Assembly (NCBI GenBank): GCA_018780025.1
Contig: JADMKH010000016.1
Coordinates: forward strand, 1,995-19,489
Reading direction: 5' to 3'
Length of the DNA stretch: 17,495 nt
Source of the DNA: Thiobacillus sp.
Lineage (GTDB): Bacteria > Pseudomonadota > Gammaproteobacteria > Burkholderiales > Thiobacillaceae
Numbering within the stretch: position 1 is the first letter of the stretch; every line of letters begins with the position of its first letter. Below the pieces are notes generated by a model. That model saw nothing but the letters and a program-made list of their open reading frames with translations. It made no database searches and was not told the DNA's origin. The translations under genes were made by a program, and so were the position numbers. Shown here piece by piece: positions 1 to 7,608 of this stretch.

Positions 1-1230
1 GGTCGGCCCAAAGGCGTGATGCTCAGCCACAGCAATATTCTGTATGCGTCGGAGGGTGCCTGTCACGCATTAGGTGTCCGGCCACAGTTACGCTTGTTAT
101 CCTTCCTGCCCTTGTCGCACATGTTTGAACGCACCGCCGGCTATTACCTGCCGATGCTGCTGGGGGCCGAGGTGGCGTATGCGCGTTCCATCGCCCAGCT
201 GGCCAGCGATTTGCAGGTCATCCGCCCCACGGTGCTGGTTTCGGTGCCGCGTATTTATGAACGGGTGTATGGGCGCATTCAGGATGGGCTGGCCAAAAAA
301 AGCCCGCTTGCGAGGAGGGTGTTCAATCTGGCGGTGCGGGTGGGCTGGCGTCGTTTTGAGCATGCCGAGGGGCGCACGAACTGGCATCCGGAACTGATGC
401 TGTGGCCGCTTTTGAACAGGCTGGTGGCCGGCAATGTCGCCGAAAAGCTGGGCGGGCGGCTGGAATTGGCGATATCCGGCGGCGCGGCGCTGTCGCCCGA
501 CATCGCGCGCGTTTTCATTGGCTTGGGCGTGGCGATTTATCAGGGCTACGGACTCACCGAAACCAGCCCGGTGGTGTGCTGCAACCGGCCGGGCGACAAT
601 CTGCCCTCGAGTATCGGCAAACCGCTGCCGGGTATTGAAGTGAAGATTGGCGACGAAGACGAATTGCTTACCCGCAGCCGCTGCGTGATGCGCGGCTACT
701 GGCAGGATGAGGAAGCCACCCGCGCCATGATCGACGCCGAGGGCTGGGTCCACACCGGCGACAAGGCGCGCGTCGATGCCCATGGTTTTTACACCATTGT
801 GGGGCGCATCAAGGACATCATCGTGTTGAACAACGGCGAGAAAATCCCGCCCACCGATATGGAGTCGGCGATTCTGCACGATCCCCTGTTCGAGCAGGTG
901 ATGGTCGTCGGCGAAGGCAAACCCTACCTGGCCGCGTTGACCGTTTTGAACGAAGAGCATTGGCAAGCCTTTGCCGCCAGCATTCACGTCGATTCAAAAC
1001 ACCCCCTGATCCTTCGCGACCCCAGGGTGATCAAATTGATCACTCAACGCGTGGCAGCACACCTCAGGCATTTTCCGGGCTATGCTCAAATCCGGCGCCT
1101 GCATCTGGACCTCATGCCATGGACGGTGGAGGACGGTTTGCTGACGCCTACACTTAAAGTCAAACGCAATCAGGTGCTCGAACGGTACCGTGCGGCGGTC
1201 GATGCCATGTATGCTGATTTTGCGCGTTAA
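1..1230 (+). CDS. fadD: Long-chain fatty-acid--CoA ligase (AMP-forming), 5' end missing
   Basis: The frame is open from base 1, so the gene starts outside the window. The first visible residues, GRPKGVMLSH, are the end of the phosphate-binding A3 loop of adenylate-forming enzymes. Further motifs follow in order (fragment numbering): YGLTET at 183-188 (A5, ATP and acyl site), GWVHTGD at 248-254 (A7), then GRIKDIIVLNNGEKIPP (A8 hinge), and LTPTLKVKR at 381-389, which carries the C-terminal catalytic lysine region in the form usual for long-chain acyl-CoA synthetases. About 409 residues are visible of a family length near 600. The enzyme converts a fatty acid, ATP and CoA to acyl-CoA at the inner membrane face. 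fadL follows after 26 bases, which supports a role in using imported long-chain fatty acids. The family is clear. The exact substrate, and fadD rather than a FadD15-like paralogue, are inference. Confidence 0.9.
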   Translation, partial: GRPKGVMLSHSNILYASEGACHALGVRPQLRLLSFLPLSHMFERTAGYYLPMLLGAEVAYARSIAQLASDLQVIRPTVLVSVPRIYERVYGRIQDGLAKKSPLARRVFNLAVRVGWRRFEHAEGRTNWHPELMLWPLLNRLVAGNVAEKLGGRLELAISGGAALSPDIARVFIGLGVAIYQGYGLTETSPVVCCNRPGDNLPSSIGKPLPGIEVKIGDEDELLTRSRCVMRGYWQDEEATRAMIDAEGWVHTGDKARVDAHGFYTIVGRIKDIIVLNNGEKIPPTDMESAILHDPLFEQVMVVGEGKPYLAALTVLNEEHWQAFAASIHVDSKHPLILRDPRVIKLITQRVAAHLRHFPGYAQIRRLHLDLMPWTVEDGLLTPTLKVKRNQVLERYRAAVDAMYADFAR

Positions 1231-1256
1231 ATTTTCAATAAAAACTGGAGAGACAC

Positions 1257-2480
1257 ATGCCCTCATTTACGTTTAACCGCTTATCGCTTGGTCTGGCTCT
1301 GGCCGGCATGGCAAGCCTGACGCATGCCGCCGGCTTTGCGCTGATCGAGCAGAACGCCAGCGGCCTGGGCAATGCCTATGCAGGCCAGGCCGCGAGCGCC
1401 CAGGATGCCAGCACGATATTCTTCAATCCAGCCGGCATGACCCTGCTGCCCGACCGCCAGGTTGTGGTGGCGGGCCACCTCATCAAGCCGCAGGCGGAGT
1501 TCGGTGGTGTAGTTAATCCGGTAATTCCGGGCGTTAACAACGGGGGTAACGGGGGAGATGCGGGTGGCCTTGCCTTTGTTCCAAACGGTTATTTTGCATA
1601 TCGACTGACACCTGACATTCACGTGGGTATTGGCATGAATGCGCCGTTTGGTTTGAAAACTGAGTATGACCGCACTTGGGCGGGTAGTACCCATGGGATC
1701 AAATCCGAGTTGAAAACGATCAACCTTAATCCTTCGATTGCCTGGAAAGTTAGTGATTCCCTCTCATTGGGTGCAGGGTTGAGTGTCCAGTATGCCAAAG
1801 CGACATTGACGAATCAGGCCGGCGCTCCAGGATTGGCGACTGTTGAGGGAGATGATTACGGCTGGGGCTTTAATCTGGGCGCGTTGTGGCAGCTTTCCGA
1901 TGCAACCCGCATTGGCCTTGCGTATCGCTCCGAGGTGGATCAAAAGCTGGAGGGGAACGCCACGTTCTCGGCGTTTCCTGCCGCTAATGGCCCAGTGGCG
2001 GCAAGCGTTACCTTGCCGGACAGCGCCTCGCTCTCGCTGCTCCATAAAATGAATCCGCAGTTGGAATTTCTGGCCGACATTACCTGGACGGGGTGGAGCG
2101 ATTTTGATGAACTTCGTATCGTGCGTACCAACGGCGCTTTGTTGGGTGTGACGACTGAAAACTGGAGCGACAGTTACCGTTACTCGGTGGGCGTCAACTA
2201 CCGCATGAACGATAAGCTGACCCTGCGTACGGGCTTGGCGTACGATGAAACCCCGGTGTCCGACACCTATCGAACGGTACGCATTCCAGACGAGAGCCGG
2301 ACCTGGCTGGCCTTTGGGGCGCAATATCGCCTGTCCAATAAAACCGCGCTCGATTTTGGCTACGCGCATTTGTTCGTCAAGGATGCGCGGATCGACAAAA
2401 CAGAAAGTGGCGTGACGCTCACAGGCAAATACGAAGCCTCGGTCGACATCCTCTCTGCGCAACTGACCCACAACTTCTGA
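1257..2480 (+). CDS. fadL: Outer membrane long-chain fatty acid transporter, OmpP1/FadL/TodX family
   Basis: This 407-residue protein has a Sec signal peptide, a hydrophobic stretch ending SLTHA with probable cleavage before AGFALIEQ at about residue 25. The mature N-terminus has the family pattern GFALIEQNASGLGNAYAG followed by FFNPAGMT, the NPA hatch region of FadL-type channels. The rest alternates like a beta-barrel and ends in phenylalanine (AQLTHNF), as outer-membrane barrels do. It should pass hydrophobic substrates, typically long-chain fatty acids, across the outer membrane. A GGAGAG ribosome site lies seven bases before the ATG. It lies between an acyl-CoA synthetase and an MscS channel on one strand, so co-transcription is likely. 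A Gly/Asn-rich loop near residues 88-101, and the bases around 1500-1860, read less GC-rich than the flanking genes by eye. Members of this family also carry aromatic hydrocarbons, so the substrate is not certain. Confidence 0.92.
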   Translation: MPSFTFNRLSLGLALAGMASLTHAAGFALIEQNASGLGNAYAGQAASAQDASTIFFNPAGMTLLPDRQVVVAGHLIKPQAEFGGVVNPVIPGVNNGGNGGDAGGLAFVPNGYFAYRLTPDIHVGIGMNAPFGLKTEYDRTWAGSTHGIKSELKTINLNPSIAWKVSDSLSLGAGLSVQYAKATLTNQAGAPGLATVEGDDYGWGFNLGALWQLSDATRIGLAYRSEVDQKLEGNATFSAFPAANGPVAASVTLPDSASLSLLHKMNPQLEFLADITWTGWSDFDELRIVRTNGALLGVTTENWSDSYRYSVGVNYRMNDKLTLRTGLAYDETPVSDTYRTVRIPDESRTWLAFGAQYRLSNKTALDFGYAHLFVKDARIDKTESGVTLTGKYEASVDILSAQLTHNF

Positions 2481-2482
2481 CC

Positions 2483-3784
2483 TTGTCTCAAACCATTCCT
2501 TTCGACAACCTTCTGACGCGTCTCATCGAAGACGGTCAGGATGTCGTCCTGCTGTGGCAATTTGGCGTGCTGGCGGCGTGCGCGCTGGCGGCCTGGGGCG
2601 CGATGCGGCTGGCTCAGCCGTATCTCGCCAAGACTGAAATTTCATGGTCGGCCGGGCGCGCGGGGCTGCGCCGGGCGGGGTTTCCGCTCGTCATGTTGCT
2701 GGCGCTGCTGCTGGGGCGCGAGATTGCGGAAATCTGGCTGAATAAAACACACTTGCTGAATCTGGCGGTGCCGCTCTTGCTGGCGCTGGCAGGCGTGCGG
2801 CTGGCGATTTATGCGCTGCGCTACGTGTTCGAGCCGCGCGAGTCGCTCAGGCTGTGGGAACGCACCGCCGCCTGGCTGATCTGGGGTGCGTTCGCGCTGC
2901 ACATCACCGGTTTGCTGCCGCGTATCCACGCGGCGATGGAAGCGCTGTCGTTCCAGTCGGGCAGCAACCGTTTCTCGCTGTGGCTGCTGTTCCAGGCAGC
3001 GGCGGTGATCGTGGTGGCGGTGATTGCCGCGCTGACCCTGGCACGTGTGGTCGAAACCCGGCTGATGGGCGTCACCCAGATGAACCTGTCGCTGCGCATG
3101 GCGCTTTCCAAGGCGGCGCGCACCCTGTTTCTACTTCTGGCTGTGCTGGCGGCGCTGCCGGCGGTGGGGATCGACCTCACCGTGTTGTCGGTGTTCGGCG
3201 GCGCGCTCGGCGTGGGGATCGGGTTTGGCCTGCAAAAGGTCGCCAGCAACTACATTTCCGGCTTCATCATCCTGCTCGACCGCTCGGTGCGCATCGGCGA
3301 TCTCATCACAGTGGACAACAAATACGGCCAGGTCAGCCAGATCAACACGCGCTATACCCTGCTGAGGGCGCTGGACGGCACCGAAACCATCGTCCCCAAC
3401 GAAACCCTGATCACGCAGACGGTGATCAACCATTCGCTGTCCAGGCCCAATGTGCGGGTTGCATTGCCGATTCAGGTTTCATATGACTCCAATCTGGAGC
3501 AGGTCGAAGCCCTGATGCTTGAGGCCGCTCATGAGCAAGGCCGGGTCATCCTCGACGATCCAGACAACCTTCCCAAGGTTTTGCTGCGTGAGTTTGCGGA
3601 TAATGGTGTGTCGCTGGAGCTTGCAGTATGGATTCGGGATGCCGGCGAAGGCCTGAACAATCTGCGCTCAGACATCAATTGGGGGATCTGGCGACGCTTC
3701 AAGGCAGCAGGCATCGAGATCCCCTTCCCGCAGAGGGTGGTGCACTGGGCCCCGCCGGAAAATTTAACTTTGAATAACCCTTGA
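2483..3784 (+). CDS. Mechanosensitive ion channel, MscS family
   Basis: This is a 433-residue membrane protein. Five or six hydrophobic helices occupy about residues 20-195. The pore helix and MscS core follow at about 225-275, with the Gly/Ala-rich pattern GGALGVGIGFGLQKVASNY and then the beta domain signature RVRIGDLI-like segment (SVRIGDLITV) and PNETLITQTVINHS. The C-terminal cytoplasmic alpha/beta domain ends near IEIPFPQRVVHW, as is usual in MscS. The family opens under membrane tension to release solutes during hypo-osmotic shock; the extra N-terminal helices place it with the longer MscS-like proteins. The start is TTG, two bases after the fadL stop, with no clear ribosome site. Translation may therefore depend on ribosomes finishing fadL. 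The next in-frame ATG is at about residue 41, inside the first helix, which argues for the TTG. Confidence 0.9.
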   Translation: MSQTIPFDNLLTRLIEDGQDVVLLWQFGVLAACALAAWGAMRLAQPYLAKTEISWSAGRAGLRRAGFPLVMLLALLLGREIAEIWLNKTHLLNLAVPLLLALAGVRLAIYALRYVFEPRESLRLWERTAAWLIWGAFALHITGLLPRIHAAMEALSFQSGSNRFSLWLLFQAAAVIVVAVIAALTLARVVETRLMGVTQMNLSLRMALSKAARTLFLLLAVLAALPAVGIDLTVLSVFGGALGVGIGFGLQKVASNYISGFIILLDRSVRIGDLITVDNKYGQVSQINTRYTLLRALDGTETIVPNETLITQTVINHSLSRPNVRVALPIQVSYDSNLEQVEALMLEAAHEQGRVILDDPDNLPKVLLREFADNGVSLELAVWIRDAGEGLNNLRSDINWGIWRRFKAAGIEIPFPQRVVHWAPPENLTLNNP

Positions 3785-3809
3785 TTTTTATGGGGTTTGT
3801 CCGTAAATT
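3781..3809 (+). promoter_or_regulatory. Candidate sigma70 promoter for the fatty acid desaturase
   Basis: TTGATT (3781-3786) and TAAATT (3804-3809) are separated by exactly 17 bases. Each matches the -35 or -10 consensus at four of six positions. The -35 begins on the mscS stop region and the predicted start of transcription lies about 30 bases before the desaturase ATG. AGGA at about 3833 serves as a ribosome site. Confidence 0.4.
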
Positions 3810-3846
3810 AGCTGATGACTTTGTCCTGTTTTAGGAACCAAAAACC

Positions 3847-5019
3847 ATGCAATTAGGCCTGTTGGATCTTCCCTGGTGGGGTTATGCGGTGGCAGCGCTG
3901 GCGCTCACCCACATCACCATCGCTGCTGTTACCATTTTTTTGCATCGCTCGCAGGCGCATCGCGCCGTCGACCTGCACCCCATCGTCAGTCACTTCTTCC
4001 GTTTCTGGCTGTGGCTCACCTCAGGCATGGTCACCAAGGAATGGGTTGCCATACACCGCAAGCACCACGCCAAATGCGAAACCGTCGACGATCCGCACAG
4101 TCCGCAGACGCGCGGCCTCAAGACTGTCTTCTGGCGGGGTTCCGAGCTGTATCGCGCCGAGGCCAAGGTGGCCGAGACGCTGGAAAAATACGGCCACGGC
4201 ACGCCCGACGACTGGATGGAGCGCAACGTCTATAGCCGCCACTCGGCCGCGGGCATCTGGCTGATGATGGCGATCGACCTCGCCCTGTTCGGCCCCATCG
4301 GCCTGACCATCTGGGCGGTTCAAATGGCATGGATTCCGGTCACTGCAGCCGGCATCATCAACGGCATCGGCCACTATTGGGGCTATCGTAACTTCGCTTG
4401 CGAAGATGCCAGCACCAACGTATTCCCGTGGGGCATTCTGATCGGCGGCGAAGAGTTGCATAACAACCATCACGCCTACGGCACCTCGGCGCGCCTGTCG
4501 AACAAGTGGTATGAGTTCGACATCGGCTGGCTCTACATCAAGCTGATGACCTATGTTGGGCTGGCCACCGTCCGCAAGGTGGCGCCCACCGTGAAATGGC
4601 AACCGGCCAAACCACTGTGCGACCTGGATTCCCTGCAGGCTATCATTACGCATCGCTATGATGTGATGACGCGCTTCGTGAAAAGTGTGCGTGCCGAGAG
4701 TGCGGCTGAGATCGCCAAGCTCAAGGCGAATGCAAGCCTGCCGCAAAGCTGGAATCTCAATAGCTTCCGTCAATGGTTGCACCAGGAACCCGCCGAGCTG
4801 GCGGCAGCCGACAAAGCTGAACTGGACACGCTGCTGGGCAAGAGCGAGCGCCTGAACACCGTGTATCGGATGCGTCAGGAGCTGGCTGCCATCTGGGGGC
4901 GTTCCACCGCAACGCGCGAGCAGTTGCTGGAGCAACTGCAAGCCTGGTGCAAACGTGCCGAAGACAGCGGCATCAAATCGCTGCAAGACTTTTCGGTGCG
5001 CCTGCGCTGCTACGCTTAG
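3847..5019 (+). CDS. Membrane fatty acid desaturase (DesA / acyl-CoA desaturase type)
   Basis: This 390-residue enzyme is a membrane di-iron desaturase. The three histidine boxes are complete: HRSQAH at 33-38 (H-x4-H), HRKHH at 70-74, and HNNHH at 205-209, with an additional conserved His176 in NGIGHYWGYRNF. Together they bind two irons and use oxygen to insert a cis double bond, normally at delta-9. Hydrophobic helices lie at about 11-32, 48-62, 134-157 and 160-175. After residue 250 comes a charged, largely helical tail of about 135 residues with no membrane segment. The length is close to that of Pseudomonas aeruginosa DesA, from memory. Known DesA enzymes act on phospholipid acyl chains and others on acyl-CoA; sequence alone does not decide. 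The likely role is membrane fluidity control under aerobic growth. It has its own candidate promoter and two terminators behind it. Confidence 0.92.
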   Translation: MQLGLLDLPWWGYAVAALALTHITIAAVTIFLHRSQAHRAVDLHPIVSHFFRFWLWLTSGMVTKEWVAIHRKHHAKCETVDDPHSPQTRGLKTVFWRGSELYRAEAKVAETLEKYGHGTPDDWMERNVYSRHSAAGIWLMMAIDLALFGPIGLTIWAVQMAWIPVTAAGIINGIGHYWGYRNFACEDASTNVFPWGILIGGEELHNNHHAYGTSARLSNKWYEFDIGWLYIKLMTYVGLATVRKVAPTVKWQPAKPLCDLDSLQAIITHRYDVMTRFVKSVRAESAAEIAKLKANASLPQSWNLNSFRQWLHQEPAELAAADKAELDTLLGKSERLNTVYRMRQELAAIWGRSTATREQLLEQLQAWCKRAEDSGIKSLQDFSVRLRCYA

Positions 5020-5044
5020 TGCCGGACCCTTTCGATTGAGTCAC

Positions 5045-5075
5045 AGGCGGCCTTCGGGCCGCTTGTTGTTTGTGG
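5045..5075 (+). terminator. Intrinsic terminator with UUCG tetraloop after the desaturase
   Basis: GCGGCC (5047-5052) and GGCCGC (5057-5062) pair around TTCG, giving the stable C(UUCG)G hairpin, extended by G-U and A-U pairs. The T-rich run TTGTTGTTTGT follows. It lies 26 bases after the desaturase stop. Confidence 0.75.
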
Positions 5076-5100
5076 GAGACCGGTTGTTCCCAGAACCACA

Positions 5101-5139
5101 TCCAATAAAAAACCCGCCTTTGGCGGGTTTTTTATTGGA
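5101..5139. terminator. Perfect bidirectional intrinsic terminator
   Basis: Two perfectly complementary 18-base arms (5101-5118 and 5122-5139) surround a TTT loop. Each arm has a GC core (CCCGCC / GGCGGG) flanked by an A6 or T6 run, so the hairpin is followed by a U-tract on either strand. It lies between the convergent desaturase (+) and rpmG (-) and should end transcription from both sides. Confidence 0.92.
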
Positions 5140-5150
5140 TGCCAGCTGAA

Positions 5151-5318
5151 TTACTTCAGCTTGGTTTCCTTGTACATCACATGCTTGCGAGCCTTGGGAT
5201 CGAACTTGCTGATCTCCATTTTCTCGGGCATGGTCTTTTTGTTCTTGGTGGTGGTGTAGAAGTGACCGGTGCCCGCAGTGGACTCCAGCTTGATCTTTTC
5301 GCGTCCGCCTTTAGCCAT
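5151..5318 (-). CDS. rpmG: 50S ribosomal protein L33
   Basis: This 55-residue basic protein starts MAKGGREKIKLEST and contains the L33 signature GTGHFYTTTKNKK and KFDPKARKHVMYKETKLK. It has no cysteines, so it is the zinc-independent (C-minus) form. It binds 23S rRNA near the E site of the large subunit. AAGGAG lies seven bases before the ATG and its first bases overlap the rpmB stop (TTTAAGGAG), with 11 bases between the two genes. rpmB and rpmG therefore form one transcript that ends at the bidirectional terminator 12 bases downstream. The rpmB-rpmG pair is highly conserved in proteobacteria. Confidence 0.97.
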   Translation of the reverse strand: MAKGGREKIKLESTAGTGHFYTTTKNKKTMPEKMEISKFDPKARKHVMYKETKLK

Positions 5319-5329
5319 GGTTGGGCTCC

Positions 5330-5566
5330 TTAAACAGCAACGCCGTTGGCACGTAGATCAACCAGAACAGCATCAATGCCATTCTTGTCGATCGTGCGCA
5401 GGGCAGCGGTGGACAAACGCAGACGAATCCAGCGATTTTCGCTCTCAACCCAGAACCGGCGGTATTGCAGGTTGGGTAGAAAACGACGCTTGGTTCTATT
5501 GTTGGCGTGGGAAACGTTGTTTCCGACCATGGGCTTCTTGCCCGTAACGACACATACGCGAGCCAT
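5330..5566 (-). CDS. rpmB: 50S ribosomal protein L28
   Basis: This is a 78-residue protein, the usual length for proteobacterial L28. It starts MARVCVVTGKKPMVGNNVSH and continues with NNRTKRRFLPNLQ and RFWVESENRWIRLRLS, the standard family pattern. Only one cysteine (Cys5) is present, so the paired CxxC zinc motifs of the zinc-binding form are absent; this matches the zinc-free L33 next door. L28 is a structural protein of the large ribosomal subunit needed for late assembly. GGAG lies seven bases before the ATG, and a candidate promoter lies about 70 bases upstream, in the gap after radC. In E. coli the same order radC-rpmB-rpmG is found. Confidence 0.97.
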   Translation of the reverse strand: MARVCVVTGKKPMVGNNVSHANNRTKRRFLPNLQYRRFWVESENRWIRLRLSTAALRTIDKNGIDAVLVDLRANGVAV

Positions 5567-5633
5567 GACACTGCTCCAAAGTTGATAGGTTATCCGGTCA
5601 GGGATGGCTAACGAGCCAACCCGAGAACCGCGA

Positions 5634-5663
5634 TTTATACCACAGCCTTCAAGCAAGAGGCAA
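5634..5663 (-). promoter_or_regulatory. Candidate sigma70 promoter for rpmB-rpmG
   Basis: On the minus strand TTGCCT (5663-5658) and TATAAA (5639-5634) are separated by 18 bases. The predicted transcript would begin about 60 bases before the rpmB ATG. It lies entirely in the radC-rpmB gap, so ribosomal protein expression can be independent of radC. Confidence 0.5.
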
Positions 5664-5676
5664 GTTCCGCGACGAT

Positions 5677-6351
5677 TTACAATTGGCCCGCTTCCATGAA
5701 CGACAATGAAGATGCGCCCGCCACGATGAAATGGTCGAGCACGCGAATGTCCACCAGCGCAAGCGCATCCGCCAGTTTGCGGGTGAGGGTGCGGTCGGCC
5801 TGGCTGGGTTCGGCCACGCCGCTGGGGTGGTTGTGCGCCAGAATCAGCGCGGCGGCGTTATGCGCCAGCGCGCGCTTGATGATCTCGCGCGGGTAGACGC
5901 TGGTTTGCGTCAGCGTGCCGCGAAACAGTTCTTCCACCGCAATGACGCGATTCTGCGCGTCGAGATAGACGCAACAGAACACTTCATATTCCTTGCCGCG
6001 CAGAATCAGCCGCAAATAATCACGCACGGCGTGGGGCGACTCCAGCGCGTCGCCCGCTTGCATGTCTTCGGCCAGGGTGCGGCGCGCCATTTCCATCACC
6101 GCCTGGAGCAGGGCATATTTGGCTTCACCGACGCCTGGCGCGGCGCACGCTGATGTTTTGTCGGCCCGACACAAGCCGCCAAGGCCGCCGAAACGTTCGA
6201 TCAGGTCGCGACCGAGGTCAACCGCGCTCTTGCCGACCACGCCGGTGCGGAGGAACACGGCGACCAGTTCGGCGTCGGTCAGGGAAGCGGCGCCGCGTTT
6301 GAGTAATTTTTCGCGCGGACGCGTGTCTTCCGGCCAGTCACGGATCGCCAT
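5677..6351 (-). CDS. radC: RadC family protein (JAB/MPN-like putative metalloprotein)
   Basis: This 224-residue protein belongs to the RadC (UPF0758) family. The N-terminal third is a helix-hairpin-helix type region (SLTDAELVAVFLRTGVVGKSAVDL). The C-terminal domain carries the JAMM-type metal motif HNHPSGVAEPSQAD with the upstream glutamate in the VIAVEELFRGTL segment, so the metal site looks complete. The name comes from an E. coli radiation-sensitive mutant later assigned to another gene; the biochemical role is not settled. I place the start at the ATG giving MAIRDWPEDTRPREKLL, which matches family N-termini; a GTG two codons upstream (6357) is an alternative. It is divergent from coaBC with barely 20 to 60 bases between starts, as in E. 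coli. Confidence 0.92.
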   Translation of the reverse strand: MAIRDWPEDTRPREKLLKRGAASLTDAELVAVFLRTGVVGKSAVDLGRDLIERFGGLGGLCRADKTSACAAPGVGEAKYALLQAVMEMARRTLAEDMQAGDALESPHAVRDYLRLILRGKEYEVFCCVYLDAQNRVIAVEELFRGTLTQTSVYPREIIKRALAHNAAALILAHNHPSGVAEPSQADRTLTRKLADALALVDIRVLDHFIVAGASSLSFMEAGQL

Positions 6352-6413
6352 GCCCACCCCTCTCCCGTAGAATGTTGCCCATTGTCATGGAAAGTCCTCC
6401 GGGAATCGAGACC

Positions 6414-7592
6414 GTGTCGCTGGAAAACAAAAAAATCATTCTGGGCGTAACAGGAGGTATCGCCGCTTACAAGGCGGCTGAGCTGTGTCGTCTGCTGGTC
6501 AAAGCCGGTGCTGACGTGCAGGTGGTGATGACGATGGCCGCGCAGCAGTTCGTGACCCCGCTCACATTTCAGGCCCTGTCCGGCAAGCCCGTGTTGACAT
6601 CCATGTGGGATGCGGCCAGTGGTGACGGCATGGCACATATCCATCTTTCGCGCGATGCCGACTTGCTGCTGGTCGCACCGGCCTCTGCCGATTTTATGGC
6701 CAGGCTGGCGCAGGGGCGCGCAGATGATTTGCTGACGACCTTGTGTCTGGCGCGTACCTGCCGGCTCGCCATTGCGCCGGCGATGAACCGCGAAATGTGG
6801 GCTGCTGCGGCAACCCGGCGCAACCTGACGCAGCTGCACGCGGACGGCTTGAGCGTACTGGGTCCGGCTAAGGGCGAACAGGCCTGCGGTGAAGTCGGCC
6901 CGGGGCGCATGCTGGAGCCTGCGGATATTCTGCATGCACTGCCCAGTATGCTGGGTTTGGGTGCCTTGGTGGGTAAGCGTGTGCTGGTCACGGCAGGCCC
7001 CACCTTCGAGGCGATCGACCCGGTTCGCGGGCTGACCAACCTGAGTTCGGGCAAGATGGGCTACGCCGTGGCGCAGGCGGCTGCCGAAGCGGGTGCGGAG
7101 GTCTGTCTGATCTCGGGCCCGACCTGTTTGCCAACGCCGGTTGGGGTGCGTCGTATTGACGTCATGGGTGCGACGGACATGCGCAAGGCCGTCGTGGCGG
7201 AACTGCCCGCTGACGTGTTTATTTCCGTCGCAGCTGTGGCCGATTACCGGGTGGATACCCCCGCGAAGCAGAAAATCAAAAAAAGCACAGACAGCCTGAC
7301 GCTGCAGCTCGTCGCCAACCCCGATATCCTGGCGGAAATCGCCGCCCTGCCTGATCCGCCGTTTTGCGTGGGGTTTGCCGCTGAGACCGAGCACTTGGCG
7401 AAATACGCCGAGGCCAAGCGCATTCGTAAAAAGCTGCCGCTATTGGCGGGCAATCTTGCACAGGACACGCTGGGGCAGGATACGGCCGAACTGGTGTTGT
7501 TCGATGACCGGGGCCAGCACCCGTTGCCGCGTGCAAACAAGCTCACCCAGGCGCGACATCTGATCCGCCACCTTGCAACCCTGTTGAACTGA
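6414..7592 (+). CDS. coaBC: Bifunctional phosphopantothenoylcysteine decarboxylase / phosphopantothenate--cysteine ligase
   Basis: CoaBC makes 4'-phosphopantetheine in coenzyme A synthesis: the CoaB half joins cysteine to phosphopantothenate and the FMN-dependent CoaC half decarboxylates the product. The CoaC half shows LGVTGGIAAYKAAEL (FMN site), AHIHLSRDAD with the active-site histidine, the PAMNREMW substrate clamp and ACGEVGPGRM with the catalytic cysteine. The CoaB half shows TAGPTFEAIDPVRGLTN, SSGKMGYA and KIKKS with the ligase lysine. The start is uncertain. ATGs at 6372 and 6387 and a GTG at 6414 are in frame. I chose GTG because it gives MSLENKKIILGVTGG, which matches the usual N-terminus, and because a TAGAAT (6368-6373) could be a -10 element covering the first ATG. 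No choice has a strong ribosome site. dut follows after 16 bases. Confidence 0.95.
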   Translation: MSLENKKIILGVTGGIAAYKAAELCRLLVKAGADVQVVMTMAAQQFVTPLTFQALSGKPVLTSMWDAASGDGMAHIHLSRDADLLLVAPASADFMARLAQGRADDLLTTLCLARTCRLAIAPAMNREMWAAAATRRNLTQLHADGLSVLGPAKGEQACGEVGPGRMLEPADILHALPSMLGLGALVGKRVLVTAGPTFEAIDPVRGLTNLSSGKMGYAVAQAAAEAGAEVCLISGPTCLPTPVGVRRIDVMGATDMRKAVVAELPADVFISVAAVADYRVDTPAKQKIKKSTDSLTLQLVANPDILAEIAALPDPPFCVGFAAETEHLAKYAEAKRIRKKLPLLAGNLAQDTLGQDTAELVLFDDRGQHPLPRANKLTQARHLIRHLATLLN

Positions 7593-7608
7593 CGAAATCC
7601 CGACGAAT

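Noticed and set aside
97..987. Long minus-strand open frame opposite the acyl-CoA synthetase
   Set aside because: It lies wholly opposite a gene with intact motifs, and its translation is rich in His, Gln, Arg and Gly without domains, as expected for an antisense frame in GC-rich DNA.
1764..2471. Minus-strand open frame opposite fadL
   Set aside because: It is an antisense shadow of a well-supported beta-barrel gene, with no recognisable protein pattern.
4021..4986. Minus-strand open frame opposite the desaturase
   Set aside because: The 321-codon frame has no family features, and the plus-strand gene has all three histidine boxes.
6279..7394. Minus-strand open frame opposite coaBC and the radC start
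   Set aside because: It overlaps two confident genes and its translation is low-complexity and His/Gln/Arg-rich.
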